64,000 nt of DNA from an uncultured Dorea sp. (GCA_910580235.1 CAJTVU010000008.1:1-64000), one strand, 5' to 3'. Positions 41,144 to 50,060 are shown, numbered from the stretch's first letter. The notes: a model not told the origin generated them from the sequence alone. Made by a program: numbers and translations.

Positions 41144-41848
41144 TTAGATACAGTAGAAACCCCGGCAACAGAGGTTGCAAATAAGATTTGCAAGGCACAG
41201 GTTTGTGCAGAGGCTGCCTCCGCCGGTGAAGGTGGTCTCATAAGGGCGCTGTTGCTGCTGATACCATGTCCCGCCGTTTTGAAGGCGGCTTACAAGTATT
41301 TGGTATTGCAGGTTGCCAGGGTCGAGGCGCAGCGCTTCTCGGGCGTGCTGGAGCGCGAGGACATTGCTCCCAATGCCGGAACAGGCAAGCGCGCTGTAAT
41401 AATACCACTGTGCGTTCCGATTCTGAATGCCGTTTAAGAGGTTCAATGCTTCCTGATAATGCCTGCTTTGTATGAAATTAGCGGCCGCCCTCATATGTAA
41501 GTCTTCCTCATTGTCAGTTGCGCCCGTATTTGTCTGTTGGCGGTACTCTGCGCCGAATCCCCGGAACGGGCCTCCAAATCCGCCGAAATCCCTAAAATCT
41601 CCGAAGCTTCCAAAACCTCCAGAACCTTCCTGGGAAGAGCCTGCGCCAGAAGGGCCATATTCTTTCTCGTGCATAATCTGGCCGTATGCCTGCTGCACTT
41701 CTTTGAATTTTGCCTCGGCCTGCGCTTTGTCTGGATTATTAATATTGGCGTCAGGGTGGTATTTCCGGCTTAAGTTTCGATATGCCTTTTTAATGTCGTC
41801 GTCTGAGGCAGTTCTTGGGATGCCTAAGACACTGTAAGGGTCTGTCAT
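41144..41848 (-). CDS. J-domain (DnaJ-like) protein with TPR-like region and Cys-rich tail
   Basis: 234 aa from ATG 41848, which overlaps the upstream stop as ATGA. J-domain at the N-terminus with the HPD motif (KYHPDANIN), then a Gly/Phe-rich linker (GFGSFGDFRDFGGFGG), two TPR-like helices (RHYQEALNLLNGI, NVLALQHAREALRLDPG), and a Cys-rich end (CTNLCLANLICNLCCRGFYC) with seven cysteines. J-proteins recruit and stimulate DnaK. It lacks the DnaJ zinc fingers, so it is a specialised co-chaperone. It is the last gene of a three-gene minus-strand operon with DUF5685 and a zinc-ribbon protein. Confidence 0.87.
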   Translation of the reverse strand: MTDPYSVLGIPRTASDDDIKKAYRNLSRKYHPDANINNPDKAQAEAKFKEVQQAYGQIMHEKEYGPSGAGSSQEGSGGFGSFGDFRDFGGFGGPFRGFGAEYRQQTNTGATDNEEDLHMRAAANFIQSRHYQEALNLLNGIQNRNAQWYYYSALACSGIGSNVLALQHAREALRLDPGNLQYQILVSRLQNGGTWYQQQQRPYETTFTGGGSLCTNLCLANLICNLCCRGFYCI

Positions 41849-42714
41849 AACATATGTTCTCCTGTTTGTGCGGGATGCGTGTTCTCGGGATGAAGCCTTC
41901 TCTGCGTGACAGCCGTATAGCGGCGCCATACGCCTGAATATAAAATGTTTCGCAGAATATCTGCGTGGAGCAGGATCGGAAGCTTCTCGAATTCTCTGGA
42001 ACACTCGGACATCATAAGGGTCAGGATAGCACGGAAATCTTCAGCGAACTTTTCGTCTGCCCGGAATGTTTCTTTGAGGGGGTTATAGCTTCCGTTCTTT
42101 TTGTCTTTCTCGATATCCTCATAGGCGTCCATAAGATAAATGAATTTTCCGAGAAAGAATCCAATCTTCCGCAAGGAGGATTCCCATTCATCCTCGCGGA
42201 ATACAAATATCTCTGCCATAATATTCCCAAAAAGACCGGCCATCCTGTCCAGATCTGTCTCCTGTAGTCTCTCATAATAAGAGAGTTTTTGCAAGTCCGA
42301 AGAAATCCTCGCCGCTTTTTTAGGATACCGGGCTACTGCGGCATTTACTTTGGGGCGCAGGGATCGGAAAGCAAGAAGGCCTTTTTTGCTGCGCTCGTCT
42401 TTCCAGTCGTCTTTACATTTATAGTAAGAAAGAATCAGATTCATAGAGGCCGCATAGTCTGTATAGTCGTTTGTCCGCGCAGTGTGCTTCGCAAAAGGAT
42501 GTGCGGCACAGTTTAATACGGACGTATTATCTTCGGGCTCATACAGCCCGGTTAGCAGGACTATAAGAAATGTCATATCATAAGACAGGGTCATTTGTCC
42601 GCGTCTGCCATAAATTTCTTTCAGGCGTCTGCAAAGCCCGCAGTAATAGGAATGATATAGATCGTAATCTTTAAATTTCATTTCAGCCTTGTTGATTGCA
42701 ATGTAGCCGAACAT
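41845..42714 (-). CDS. DUF5685 family protein
   Basis: 289 aa. It starts MFGYIAINKAEMKFKDYDLYHSYYCGLC, the hallmark of DUF5685, with CGLCRRL and a later NCAAHPF. It is largely helical (DYTDYAASMNLILSYYKCKDDWKDE, FIYLMDAYEDIEKDKKNGSYNP), and the DAYEDIEKD patch recalls the aspartate-rich fold of polyprenyl synthase-like all-alpha proteins. Function unknown. It overlaps the J-domain gene by 4 nt and follows a zinc-ribbon membrane protein by 11 nt, so the trio probably acts together. Confidence 0.85.
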   Translation of the reverse strand: MFGYIAINKAEMKFKDYDLYHSYYCGLCRRLKEIYGRRGQMTLSYDMTFLIVLLTGLYEPEDNTSVLNCAAHPFAKHTARTNDYTDYAASMNLILSYYKCKDDWKDERSKKGLLAFRSLRPKVNAAVARYPKKAARISSDLQKLSYYERLQETDLDRMAGLFGNIMAEIFVFREDEWESSLRKIGFFLGKFIYLMDAYEDIEKDKKNGSYNPLKETFRADEKFAEDFRAILTLMMSECSREFEKLPILLHADILRNILYSGVWRRYTAVTQRRLHPENTHPAQTGEHML

Positions 42715-42725
42715 GCGCTTCCTCC

Positions 42726-43121
42726 TTAGCTGTTTTTAATAAATGTAGCGCCGCATTTTGGACAGCGGATCTCAATGCGCCCCTTGCCGCGGGGGATGCG
42801 GATCTTCTGGCTACAGGACGGGCACTTGTAGATATGATGCGTCCTGCGCTGGGACAGCATGTTTTTCTGACGTGTGAAGAAACAGCGCAGCTTGTAAGTC
42901 TTTTCCTGATATATGCGGTTTTCTGCGGCACGTTTATATATATTTTTAGAAAACATGCGAAAATAAGTATAAATAATACAGGCCCATGACAGAATCGGGA
43001 ATATAGAAGAGTCTGTGAACCATGTGATTACGGCAAAGGCGAGGCCGATGCCCAGGGTGGCTTTGCCCATGGAGTCTACGCCATACCTTCCGTACATGAG
43101 GCGCATAATTTTTTCCTTCAT
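42726..43121 (-). CDS. Small membrane protein with C-terminal zinc ribbon
   Basis: 131 aa from ATG 43121 (GGAAGG upstream). Two hydrophobic segments (about 20-37 and 41-57) are followed by a basic stretch (KTYKLRCFFTRQKNMLSQRR) and a zinc ribbon CPSCSQKIRIPRGKGRIEIRCPKC with two CxxC knuckles. The first gene of the operon with DUF5685 and the J-domain protein. Function unknown. Confidence 0.85.
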   Translation of the reverse strand: MKEKIMRLMYGRYGVDSMGKATLGIGLAFAVITWFTDSSIFPILSWACIIYTYFRMFSKNIYKRAAENRIYQEKTYKLRCFFTRQKNMLSQRRTHHIYKCPSCSQKIRIPRGKGRIEIRCPKCGATFIKNS

Positions 43122-43231
43122 AATAATCACCTTCCTAATATTTACCATCATACGCTGTCAGGAGATAAAGTCAATAAACGGATAATTAAAAAAGTATAAA
43201 ATAATTGAGTAAGAGGGGAGTGAATGCTATA

Positions 43232-44554
43232 ATGAGTGACAAGAGTAAGAAAAGAAGGTTGGATAGCATGAATGCTTTGACAAAATTGATCGCAGGCGAT
43301 ATGAAGCCTGCGCTTGGCGTGACAGAGCCGGGAGCCATCGCCTATGCGGTGGCAGAAGCGAGGAGGCATGTGGCCGGGGAAGTGAAGAAGGTCGTAGTAT
43401 CTTTGAATTCTGGTATGTATAAGAATGCCTTTACTTGCGGGATCCCCAATTCAGAGAGATACGGGAACCTGTATGCGGCGGCGCTGGGGGCGGCTGCTGC
43501 CAAGGCAGAGCTGGGGCTTGAATCGTTAAGAGAGATAACGAAGGAAGATGATGAGAGGGCAGCCCGGATGGTGGCGGATGGAAAAGTAGAGGTGAAGCTT
43601 GACCATATAGGATCCGAGATCGCCATTGACGCGGAGGTAGAAGGCGAAGAAGACAGCTGTGCCGTGCATATCCGGGGCGGCCATACACATATCGTGTCCA
43701 TTGAGAAGAACGGAGCGTGCATTTATCAGGCTGAGGAGAGAGGTGAAGGCCGGGATGAGGAGGGCGAGAAAGACGTTCCGGGCATTCATGCGTACACGCT
43801 CCATGATATACTGGAATATGTAAACACTGTCCCAGTGGAGGAGATCAGCTTTATCCGGGAGGCATTTTCTATGAATATGGATCTTCTGGAAGAGGGGATC
43901 CATTCCGGGCGGGCAGTAATCGCCATGCAGCTTTTAAAGGAGAATGGCGGGCAGATTATATCAGAAGACGCGAGGAAGACGGCGCAGCTTCTATGTAATG
44001 GCGCTATCGAGGCAAGGGTCCTGGGGCTTAGCCGCCCTGCCATGAGCATAACAGGAAGCGGAGCTCATGGGATTATCGCGACAATGCCGCTGTTCGCATA
44101 TTATCAGGTGAATTATGAGGTGGTGGACGATGATATACTGCTTCGGGCTGCTGCGCTTAGCCACCTGATCACAATGTATATTAAAGAATATTCGGGAAAG
44201 CTGTCGGCGTTCTGTGGCTGCGGGATCGCGGCGGGGACCGGAATGGCCTGTGCTCTTGCATATATGCGGGGCGCAAATGAGGAGCAGATCGACATGGTCC
44301 TTTGCAATATGGCCAGCGGGCTTACGGGCATGATATGTGACGGAGGGAACCACGGCTGCGCCATGAAAGGGATCATTGCTGTAGACGCGGCGTTCCGCTC
44401 GGTGGATCTGGCCATGACCGATGTGTGCATTGAGAGCATCCACGGCATCAACGGGAAGACGCCGGAAGACACTATGCGGAATATGGGGCGCATTGCTTCG
44501 CCGGGCATGGTGGAGACAGAGAAGACGATCGTAGAGATTATGGAAGAGAAATAG
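43232..44554 (+). CDS. L-cysteine desulfidase / serine dehydratase alpha-family protein (UPF0597, CyuA-like)
   Basis: 440 aa if started at ATG 43232; ATG 43268 is an equally fair start and matches family length better. Signatures are KPALGVTEPGAIAYAVAEA near the N-terminus, NSGMYKNAFTCGIPNS, GSGAHGIIATMPL, and a cysteine-rich Fe-S region CGCGIAAGTGMACALAYMRGA ... MICDGGNHGCAMK. YhaM/CyuA enzymes split cysteine into pyruvate, ammonia and sulfide using a [4Fe-4S] cluster. It stands alone here, upstream of sortase. It is distinct from the SDH-alpha-like protein of the catabolic island. Confidence 0.88.
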   Translation: MSDKSKKRRLDSMNALTKLIAGDMKPALGVTEPGAIAYAVAEARRHVAGEVKKVVVSLNSGMYKNAFTCGIPNSERYGNLYAAALGAAAAKAELGLESLREITKEDDERAARMVADGKVEVKLDHIGSEIAIDAEVEGEEDSCAVHIRGGHTHIVSIEKNGACIYQAEERGEGRDEEGEKDVPGIHAYTLHDILEYVNTVPVEEISFIREAFSMNMDLLEEGIHSGRAVIAMQLLKENGGQIISEDARKTAQLLCNGAIEARVLGLSRPAMSITGSGAHGIIATMPLFAYYQVNYEVVDDDILLRAAALSHLITMYIKEYSGKLSAFCGCGIAAGTGMACALAYMRGANEEQIDMVLCNMASGLTGMICDGGNHGCAMKGIIAVDAAFRSVDLAMTDVCIESIHGINGKTPEDTMRNMGRIASPGMVETEKTIVEIMEEK

Positions 44555-44567
44555 GGGGAAGCGTCAG

Positions 44568-45368
44568 ATGGCAGAGAAAGGGAACAGAAGAAAGCCGCAC
44601 AGAGGAAGACGGAAAAAGAAGAAGGGGAACGTGCTGTACCAGGTGATCCTCGTGGCCGCGATCGCTGTGTTTTGTATATCCGGGTTTATGCTTTTGAAAT
44701 ATACCAGAGAGTACATGGCTGGAAGAAGCGAGTATAATGATGTGCGGAAATTAGCGATCAATGAAGGAGAAGAGGGGAGCGGCTTCCGGGTAAACTTCAA
44801 TGAGCTGATTGAAGTTAATCCTGAAACTGTGGGATGGCTTCGGTTTTATCCAGAGCCTTCAACGATTAATTACCCTATAGCGCAAGCGGCAGATAATGAT
44901 AAATACCTTCATACGACGTTCTCCTTGGAGGCCAATGCTGCGGGGGCGATCTTCCTGGCAGCAGAGAATGAGAATACGTTTCTTGACAGGAATTCTATCC
45001 TGTATGGACATCGTATGAACGACCGCTCCATGTTCTGGCATTTGGAGGACTATAAAGACAAGGCTTTCTGTGAGGAGAATCCATATTTCTATATCTATAC
45101 TCCTGATGGGCATGAGCTGGCCTATCGTGTCTATTCCACAGGCGTCGTGGAGGACACATCGGAGACGTACAAGACTGAGTTTGCGTCGGATGAAGAATGG
45201 CAGGCATTTTTAAATATGACGAAAGAGATTGCTGAGTATGATACCGGAGTAGAGGTGGGTATAGATAATACGATCGTAACATTGTCGACTTGTACGAGCG
45301 CAAATGATCATCACCGCTATGTGGTGCGGGGAGTGCTGGAGAAAGATGTTCCGTTGCAGGAGGGCTAA
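44568..45368 (+). CDS. srtB: Class B sortase
   Basis: 266 aa. A very basic cytoplasmic tail (KPHRGRRKKKKG) and a single N-terminal anchor (about 23-44) precede an extracellular sortase domain. Catalytic residues: His in ILYGHRMNDRSMF, Cys in VTLSTCTSAN, Arg in HHRYVVRG. The long helix segment DYKDKAFCEENPYFYIYTPDG between His and Cys is the class B feature. It attaches proteins with NPQTN-like sorting signals to the wall; none is encoded nearby. It lies 13 nt after the desulfidase-like gene and 3 nt before DUF951. Confidence 0.92.
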   Translation: MAEKGNRRKPHRGRRKKKKGNVLYQVILVAAIAVFCISGFMLLKYTREYMAGRSEYNDVRKLAINEGEEGSGFRVNFNELIEVNPETVGWLRFYPEPSTINYPIAQAADNDKYLHTTFSLEANAAGAIFLAAENENTFLDRNSILYGHRMNDRSMFWHLEDYKDKAFCEENPYFYIYTPDGHELAYRVYSTGVVEDTSETYKTEFASDEEWQAFLNMTKEIAEYDTGVEVGIDNTIVTLSTCTSANDHHRYVVRGVLEKDVPLQEG

Positions 45369-45371
45369 ATA

Positions 45372-45560
45372 ATGAGATACATATATGAAGTGGGAGATGT
45401 CGTAACGCTTAAGAAGCCTCACCCGTGCGGCAGCAGAGAGTGGGAGATACTGAGGGTCGGAGCGGACTTCCGCTTGAAATGTGTGGGGTGCGGACATCAG
45501 ATTATGATAGCGAGGAGACTGGTGGAGAAAAATACGAAGGGCTTAGAGAAAAAGTCTTGA
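45372..45560 (+). CDS. DUF951 family protein
   Basis: 62 aa. The conserved small protein usually found next to rpsF in Firmicutes: YEVGDVVTLKKPHPCGSREWEILRVG, then CVGCGHQIMIARR. The three cysteines (C19, C37, C40) may bind metal. RBS AGGAGGG. Role unknown. The promoter for rpsF overlaps its stop codon. Confidence 0.92.
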   Translation: MRYIYEVGDVVTLKKPHPCGSREWEILRVGADFRLKCVGCGHQIMIARRLVEKNTKGLEKKS

Positions 45561-45640
45561 AACTGTTTCCGGATTATGGTATCATATTAACTTGTGATAC
45601 AATGTTTTCCGAAGGGATATCTTTTAAGGTATATTTCGGA
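45557..45640 (+). promoter_or_regulatory. rpsF operon promoter and leader hairpin
   Basis: TTGAAA (45557-45562), 17 bp, TATCAT (45580-45585). The roughly 110-nt leader contains a hairpin (45608-45640) with outer arms TCCGAA/TTCGGA and an inner ATATC/GGTAT stem. Ribosomal proteins S6:S18 are known to autoregulate through a leader motif in many bacteria; whether this hairpin is that motif I cannot confirm. Confidence 0.65.
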
Positions 45641-45700
45641 CATCCTTGCTCCCGGGAGAGTACGGGGGCCAAAAGACCAGAAGGAGGTGCAGGAGACGAC

Positions 45701-45988
45701 ATGAACAAGTATGAGTTAGCTGTTGTTGTCAGTGCAAAAATCGAAGACGACGAGAGAGCACAGGTCATCGAGAAAGTGAAAGCGTTAGTGGAACGTTTCG
45801 GTGGCAAGATCTCTGATGTCGATGAATGGGGTAAGAAGAGACTGGCTTACGAAATTCAGAAGATGAAAGAAGGATATTATTATTTCATCCACTTCGAGTC
45901 TGATGCCGATGCTCCAGGCGAGATCGAGAAGAGAATTCGCATCATGGAAGGCGTCATCAGATATTTATGCGTTAGACAGGAAGCATAA
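45701..45988 (+). CDS. rpsF: 30S ribosomal protein S6
   Basis: 95 aa, standard length: MNKYELAVVVSAKIEDDE, the family's WGKKRLAYEIQKMKEGYYYFIHFE, and end RIMEGVIRYLCVRQEA. ATG 45701 follows AGGAG at 5 nt with a second AAGGAGG further up. S6 binds S18 on the small-subunit platform. First gene of rpsF-ssb-rpsR. Confidence 0.97.
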   Translation: MNKYELAVVVSAKIEDDERAQVIEKVKALVERFGGKISDVDEWGKKRLAYEIQKMKEGYYYFIHFESDADAPGEIEKRIRIMEGVIRYLCVRQEA

Positions 45989-46009
45989 GCAGGAAGTAGA
46001 GGTAATTAT

Positions 46010-46465
46010 ATGAATAAAGTAATTTTGATGGGACGCTTAACGAGAGACCCGGAGGTGAGGTATTCGCAGGGCGACAGTTCTATGGCGATCGCCAGATACA
46101 CGTTGGCTGTGGATCGTAGGTTCAGAAGGAATAATGACGGAGATCAGACGGCGGACTTCATTGGGTGCGTGGCATTTGGAAAAAGCGCTGAGTTTGCAGA
46201 GAGATATCTCAGGCAGGGGCTTAAGATCGTCGTTACCGGGCGGATCCAGACGGGAAGCTACACGAACAAGGACGGACAGAAAGTGTATACGACCGACGTA
46301 GTGGTAGAGGATCAGGAGTTTGCAGAGAGCAAAGCGGCGAGCGATTCCAATGCAGGGCGTTATCAGGCGGCATCGCCAGCGCCGGTATCTGCGCCGGCAT
46401 CTGACCCTGGGGACGGATTTATGAACATCCCGGATGGGATCGACGAGGAGCTGCCGTTCAACTAA
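46010..46465 (+). CDS. ssb: Single-stranded DNA-binding protein
   Basis: 151 aa. An N-terminal OB fold (MNKVILMGRLTRDPEVRYSQG...TADFIGCVAFGKSAEFAERYLRQG), a low-complexity Ala/Pro/Ser linker, and an acidic C-terminal tip DEELPFN that recruits repair and replication proteins. The tip carries an extra Asn after the usual PF. Second gene of the rpsF operon, protecting ssDNA during replication. Confidence 0.97.
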   Translation: MNKVILMGRLTRDPEVRYSQGDSSMAIARYTLAVDRRFRRNNDGDQTADFIGCVAFGKSAEFAERYLRQGLKIVVTGRIQTGSYTNKDGQKVYTTDVVVEDQEFAESKAASDSNAGRYQAASPAPVSAPASDPGDGFMNIPDGIDEELPFN

Positions 46466-46499
46466 AGCGCCCATTGAAAGGAAAAGGAGGTAAAGCAAG

Positions 46500-46766
46500 A
46501 TGGCTTTTGATAAAGGCAATCGCCCGGAGGGCGGCTTCAAAAAGAGAGGCGGCGGACGCAGGAGAAAAAAAGTATGCGTGTTCTGCGGTAAAGAAAATAA
46601 TGAGATTGACTACAAAGATGTAGCAAAATTAAGAAAGTATATCTCTGAGAGAGGCAAGATCCTTCCAAGAAGAGTGACAGGAAACTGTGCAAAGCATCAG
46701 AGAGCGCTTACAGTGGCAATTAAGAGGGCGCGTCATATTGCTCTTATGCCATACGTCCAGGAATAG
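46500..46766 (+). CDS. rpsR: 30S ribosomal protein S18
   Basis: 88 aa: basic Gly/Arg-rich N-terminus, VCVFCGKENNEIDYKDVAKLRKYISERGKILPRR, then TGNCAKHQRALTVAIKRARHIALMPY. The two upper cysteines and the lower C-H pair suggest a zinc-binding (C+) form. RBS AAGGAGG. Last gene of the operon before a terminator. Confidence 0.97.
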   Translation: MAFDKGNRPEGGFKKRGGGRRRKKVCVFCGKENNEIDYKDVAKLRKYISERGKILPRRVTGNCAKHQRALTVAIKRARHIALMPYVQE

Positions 46767-46780
46767 AAGTTTATTGTGAG

Positions 46781-46814
46781 GATCGCCATCCTGTAGTGAT
46801 GGCGGTCTTTTTTT
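46781..46814 (+). terminator. Rho-independent terminator of rpsF-ssb-rpsR
   Basis: A 10-bp stem GATCGCCATC/GATGGCGGTC (one G-T pair) with a 7-nt loop, followed by seven T. Confidence 0.93.
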
Positions 46815-46863
46815 GTACAATTTACCTATCAAAACAAAAATATATTGTCAAAACATGTAATTA

Positions 46864-46892
46864 TTGACGAATTGGACGTCTCGTGTTATACT
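46864..46892 (+). promoter_or_regulatory. Promoter of the carbohydrate ABC importer operon
   Basis: TTGACG (46864-46869), 17 bp, TATACT (46887-46892), about 57 bp before the lipoprotein start. Confidence 0.82.
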
Positions 46893-46948
46893 TTCTAATA
46901 GATAGTTCCGCAAAACAGCGGAAAACAATTAAAAGGAGGATTTGGATT

Positions 46949-48223
46949 ATGAAAAAGTTTGTGGCATTGTTTCTGACACTGGCTCTGATGTGTGGACTGG
47001 TTGCATGCGGAAGCGGCAGCGGCGGCTCTTCAGACGGTGGGTCAGATTCTAAGGATGAGGGAGGCTCTGACGGAAAGGTATCGCTCAATGTAATCGCGGC
47101 TCAGTACGGACAGAACACGACTTCATGGTGGGAAGGGTTCGTAAAGGACTTCACAGCAGAGTACCCGGATATCGACCTGAAAGTAGAGGTTGAATCATGG
47201 AATGATATTTCTACTGTAGTGAATACTCGTATTTCCAACAATGACGCACCGGATATCCTGAATATCGACGTATTTGCCAGCTATCAGGCAGACGGTCTTC
47301 TGCTTCCGGCAAAAGACTATGTTTCAGATGAAGTTTACAATAAGCTGTATCCTGCGTTTTTAGAGCAGTCTGATGTGGACGGCACGGTCTGGGCTATCCC
47401 TGATCTCGCTTCTGCCCGCGCTCTGTACTATAATGCAGACATTTTAGAGGCAGCTAACGCAAAAGTCCCTACTACATGGGATGAGCTGATCGAAGCCTGT
47501 GAAGCAATTAAAGCTTATGACTCCAGCATCTACCCATGGGGGATTGATATGACGACAGATGAAGGCCAGGCTGCATTCGCTTACTATACATGGAACAATG
47601 GCGGCGGTTTTGTAGACAAAGACGGCAACTGGACGCTGAACAGTGATGAGAACGTAGAGGCAATTGAATTTGCGATCAAGATGGTAAATGACGGCTACAC
47701 CAACACAGATCCTGCAAATAATACCCGTTATGACCTTCAGGATATGTTCGGCGCAGGAAAGATAGCTATGATGATCGGCCCGAACAGCATTCCACAGTAT
47801 GTTGCTGACGGCGGCTATTCTGTAAACTACGAAGTGGCTCCGATTCCTACGAACGGCGGTAACCCATCTGTTTCTGCAGGCGTTATGGATCGTTTCATGT
47901 GCTTTGACAACGACTACTCTGACGCTGAGATGGAAGCGATCAAAACATTCTTCGATTTCTTCTATGAGGACGCTCGTTATTCCGAATGGGTTCTGATGGA
48001 AGGCTTCCTGCCAGCTACCACTACTGGAGGAGAGATTATTGCGAAGGAAGACGAAAGCATGGCAAGCTGGGTTGATATCGTGGGAAGCTGTAACTTCTAT
48101 CCTACCGCTAAAACGGAATGGGATGATGTAAAGCAGGGCGTTATCAATGTAGAGCAGCAGGCGCTTCTTGGCGGCAATGTAAAAGAGCTGTTAGATGGAT
48201 TACAGGCTGAGATCGCTGAATAA
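46949..48223 (+). CDS. Carbohydrate ABC substrate-binding lipoprotein (SBP_bac_1)
   Basis: 424 aa from ATG 46949 (AAAAGGAGG upstream). Lipobox GLVA-C (Cys 20), a Ser/Gly/Asp-rich linker, then a maltose-type cluster D binding protein: SWWEGFVKDFTAEYPDIDLKVEVESWNDI, APDILNIDVFASY, ALYYNADILEAANAKVPTTWDELIEACEAI. Many Trp/Tyr/Asn residues in the cleft fit a sugar ligand. It feeds the two permeases downstream. Confidence 0.93.
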   Translation: MKKFVALFLTLALMCGLVACGSGSGGSSDGGSDSKDEGGSDGKVSLNVIAAQYGQNTTSWWEGFVKDFTAEYPDIDLKVEVESWNDISTVVNTRISNNDAPDILNIDVFASYQADGLLLPAKDYVSDEVYNKLYPAFLEQSDVDGTVWAIPDLASARALYYNADILEAANAKVPTTWDELIEACEAIKAYDSSIYPWGIDMTTDEGQAAFAYYTWNNGGGFVDKDGNWTLNSDENVEAIEFAIKMVNDGYTNTDPANNTRYDLQDMFGAGKIAMMIGPNSIPQYVADGGYSVNYEVAPIPTNGGNPSVSAGVMDRFMCFDNDYSDAEMEAIKTFFDFFYEDARYSEWVLMEGFLPATTTGGEIIAKEDESMASWVDIVGSCNFYPTAKTEWDDVKQGVINVEQQALLGGNVKELLDGLQAEIAE

Positions 48224-48255
48224 GCTTTACATATAGCTACATTTTTGAATTTCAC

Positions 48256-48290
48256 AAAGTGGGCCGGGCTGTAGTGGCTCGGCTCACTTT
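48256..48290 (+). promoter_or_regulatory. Intercistronic hairpin after the binding-protein gene
   Basis: Arms AAAGTGGGCCGGGC / GCTCGGCTCACTTT pair with small mismatches around a GTAGTG loop, followed by TGTTCTC. Probably a partial terminator that keeps permease expression below that of the binding protein. Confidence 0.65.
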
Positions 48291-48331
48291 TGTTCTCTAG
48301 TTCTATTTGAAATTACAAGGGAGGTATCCTC

Positions 48332-49213
48332 GTGAAAAACAAAACCTTTCGTAAGGTAGAGCCTTATATCTGGATTTTGCCCAGTATTATCCTGATGGCA
48401 GTGTTCATCCTGATCCCTATTATATTCGTTTTCAGGATGGCGCTCAGTGAGGTCAGTAGAGCCGGTATCATCAGAGGCTTCGCCGGTTTTGAGAATTTTA
48501 CAAAAGTAATGAGCAATCCTGCTTTTAAGATGGTCCTTAGAAACACGATCGTCTGGACGATCGCAGTAGTAGTCCTCTCTACGCTGCTCGGTTTTATATT
48601 GGCTCTTATATTGAATAATGAGTTCCGAGGCCGGAAGATCGCCCGGGCTATCATGGTCTTCCCGTGGGCGACTACGCTTGTTATCCAGGCCAGTGCATGG
48701 AAATTTATCATTGATACGGATTATGGTACTCTGAACACTTTGCTCCTGCGTCTGGGCATTATTGACCACGCCGTAAACTGGACTCCCACGGCCGGAGCTT
48801 ATTTCGCGTGGGAGATCGCCTGTGGTATCTTTGTAACCATTCCGTTTGTTACATTCTGCGTTCTGTCTGGGCTTCAAAGTATTGATACTACTTATTACGA
48901 AGCGGCTACAGTGGACGGCGCAAGCTACTGGCAGCAGCTTTTCCAGATTACGCTGCCTCTGGTGCGCTCCTCTCTGACGGTAAGTACAGTGTTGAATATC
49001 ATTTATGTCTTCAACTCTTTCCCGATCATCTGGACGATTACGAAGGGCGATCCTGCCAACCATACGGATACACTGGTTACATATCTTTACAAACTGGCCT
49101 TCTATAATGGGAAACAAGGACAGGCGGCCGCGGTTTCTGTAATCGGCTTTATGATCCTGCTTATATGCGCTAGCGTATACATGGTCTACACCTTACGGAA
49201 AGGAGATGAATAA
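48332..49213 (+). CDS. Carbohydrate ABC permease (MalF/UgpA type)
   Basis: 293 aa, six membrane segments. The cytoplasmic EAA loop contacting the ATPase reads YEAATVDGASYWQQLFQITLPLV. GGAGG stands before GTG 48332. Partner of the next permease; the pair forms the channel of the importer with the lipoprotein at 46949. Confidence 0.93.
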   Translation: MKNKTFRKVEPYIWILPSIILMAVFILIPIIFVFRMALSEVSRAGIIRGFAGFENFTKVMSNPAFKMVLRNTIVWTIAVVVLSTLLGFILALILNNEFRGRKIARAIMVFPWATTLVIQASAWKFIIDTDYGTLNTLLLRLGIIDHAVNWTPTAGAYFAWEIACGIFVTIPFVTFCVLSGLQSIDTTYYEAATVDGASYWQQLFQITLPLVRSSLTVSTVLNIIYVFNSFPIIWTITKGDPANHTDTLVTYLYKLAFYNGKQGQAAAVSVIGFMILLICASVYMVYTLRKGDE

Positions 49214-49214
49214 T

Positions 49215-50060
49215 ATGGCAAAGGAACGATCACCAAAGAGAATAATCCTGCGCGTCCTGCTCTATGTTGTGGTAATTATCGTATGCATCGTCACGCTGTA
49301 TCCTTATTTTGCCATGTTCTGCACTGCTTTAAAGAGCAGGGCTGAGATTTTCTCCATTAATGGGACGATACTTCCGATCAAAGCAGTTTGGTCCAACTTT
49401 ATTGATATATGGAAGAGAGCGCCTATGGCCAATTATATGCTTAACTCGATCATGATTGCCGGCGGCTCTACTATCATTGCTATGCTGTGCGGTATTCCTG
49501 CGGCGTATGCGCTGGCGCGGATGAAATTCAAAGGACAGACAGTCTTTTTAGGTTTTGTCATTGTTTCTCAGATGTTCGCTCCAGTAGTCCTGTTGGTCGG
49601 TATTTACAAGGTTATGTCCATCCTGAGCCTGACGAATAGCATTCTGGGACTTGTGTTCATTAACGCGGCTTTTAACCAGGCTTTTACGATATGGCTTTTG
49701 CGGGGGACATTTATGGGCATTTCTCCGGAGATGGAGCAAGCCGCCACAATAGATGGGTGCAACAGGATCCAGGGTATGACGAAAGTCCTGCTCCCTGTAG
49801 CGGCTCCCGGGATCGTAACGACTTTGATCTTTATCTTTATTAATGCATGGAACGAGTACACAGTCGCATTGTGCCTGATTTCTGCCAGCGAGCGCGAGCC
49901 TCTGACGGTCGGGATCAATGTATTCAACGGGTACAATATGATTGAGTGGCAGTATCTGTTTGCCGCCTCGCTCTTCGCCATTGTTCCTGTTGTAATCCTC
50001 TTTATGGGCATTGAGAAGAATCTGGTCAGTGGTCTTGCTTCTGGAGGAGTAAAAGGCTAG
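49215..50060 (+). CDS. Carbohydrate ABC permease (MalG/UgpE type)
   Basis: 281 aa from ATG 49215, 1 nt after the upstream stop and 10 nt after AAAGGAG; ATG 49206 touches the RBS. Six membrane segments, EAA loop MEQAATIDGCNRIQGMTKVLLPVAAPG, family-typical FINAWNEYTVAL and end SGLASGGVKG. No ATPase gene follows, so the importer must borrow a shared MsmK/MalK-type ATPase from elsewhere. No glycosidase is linked either. Confidence 0.93.
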   Translation: MAKERSPKRIILRVLLYVVVIIVCIVTLYPYFAMFCTALKSRAEIFSINGTILPIKAVWSNFIDIWKRAPMANYMLNSIMIAGGSTIIAMLCGIPAAYALARMKFKGQTVFLGFVIVSQMFAPVVLLVGIYKVMSILSLTNSILGLVFINAAFNQAFTIWLLRGTFMGISPEMEQAATIDGCNRIQGMTKVLLPVAAPGIVTTLIFIFINAWNEYTVALCLISASEREPLTVGINVFNGYNMIEWQYLFAASLFAIVPVVILFMGIEKNLVSGLASGGVKG

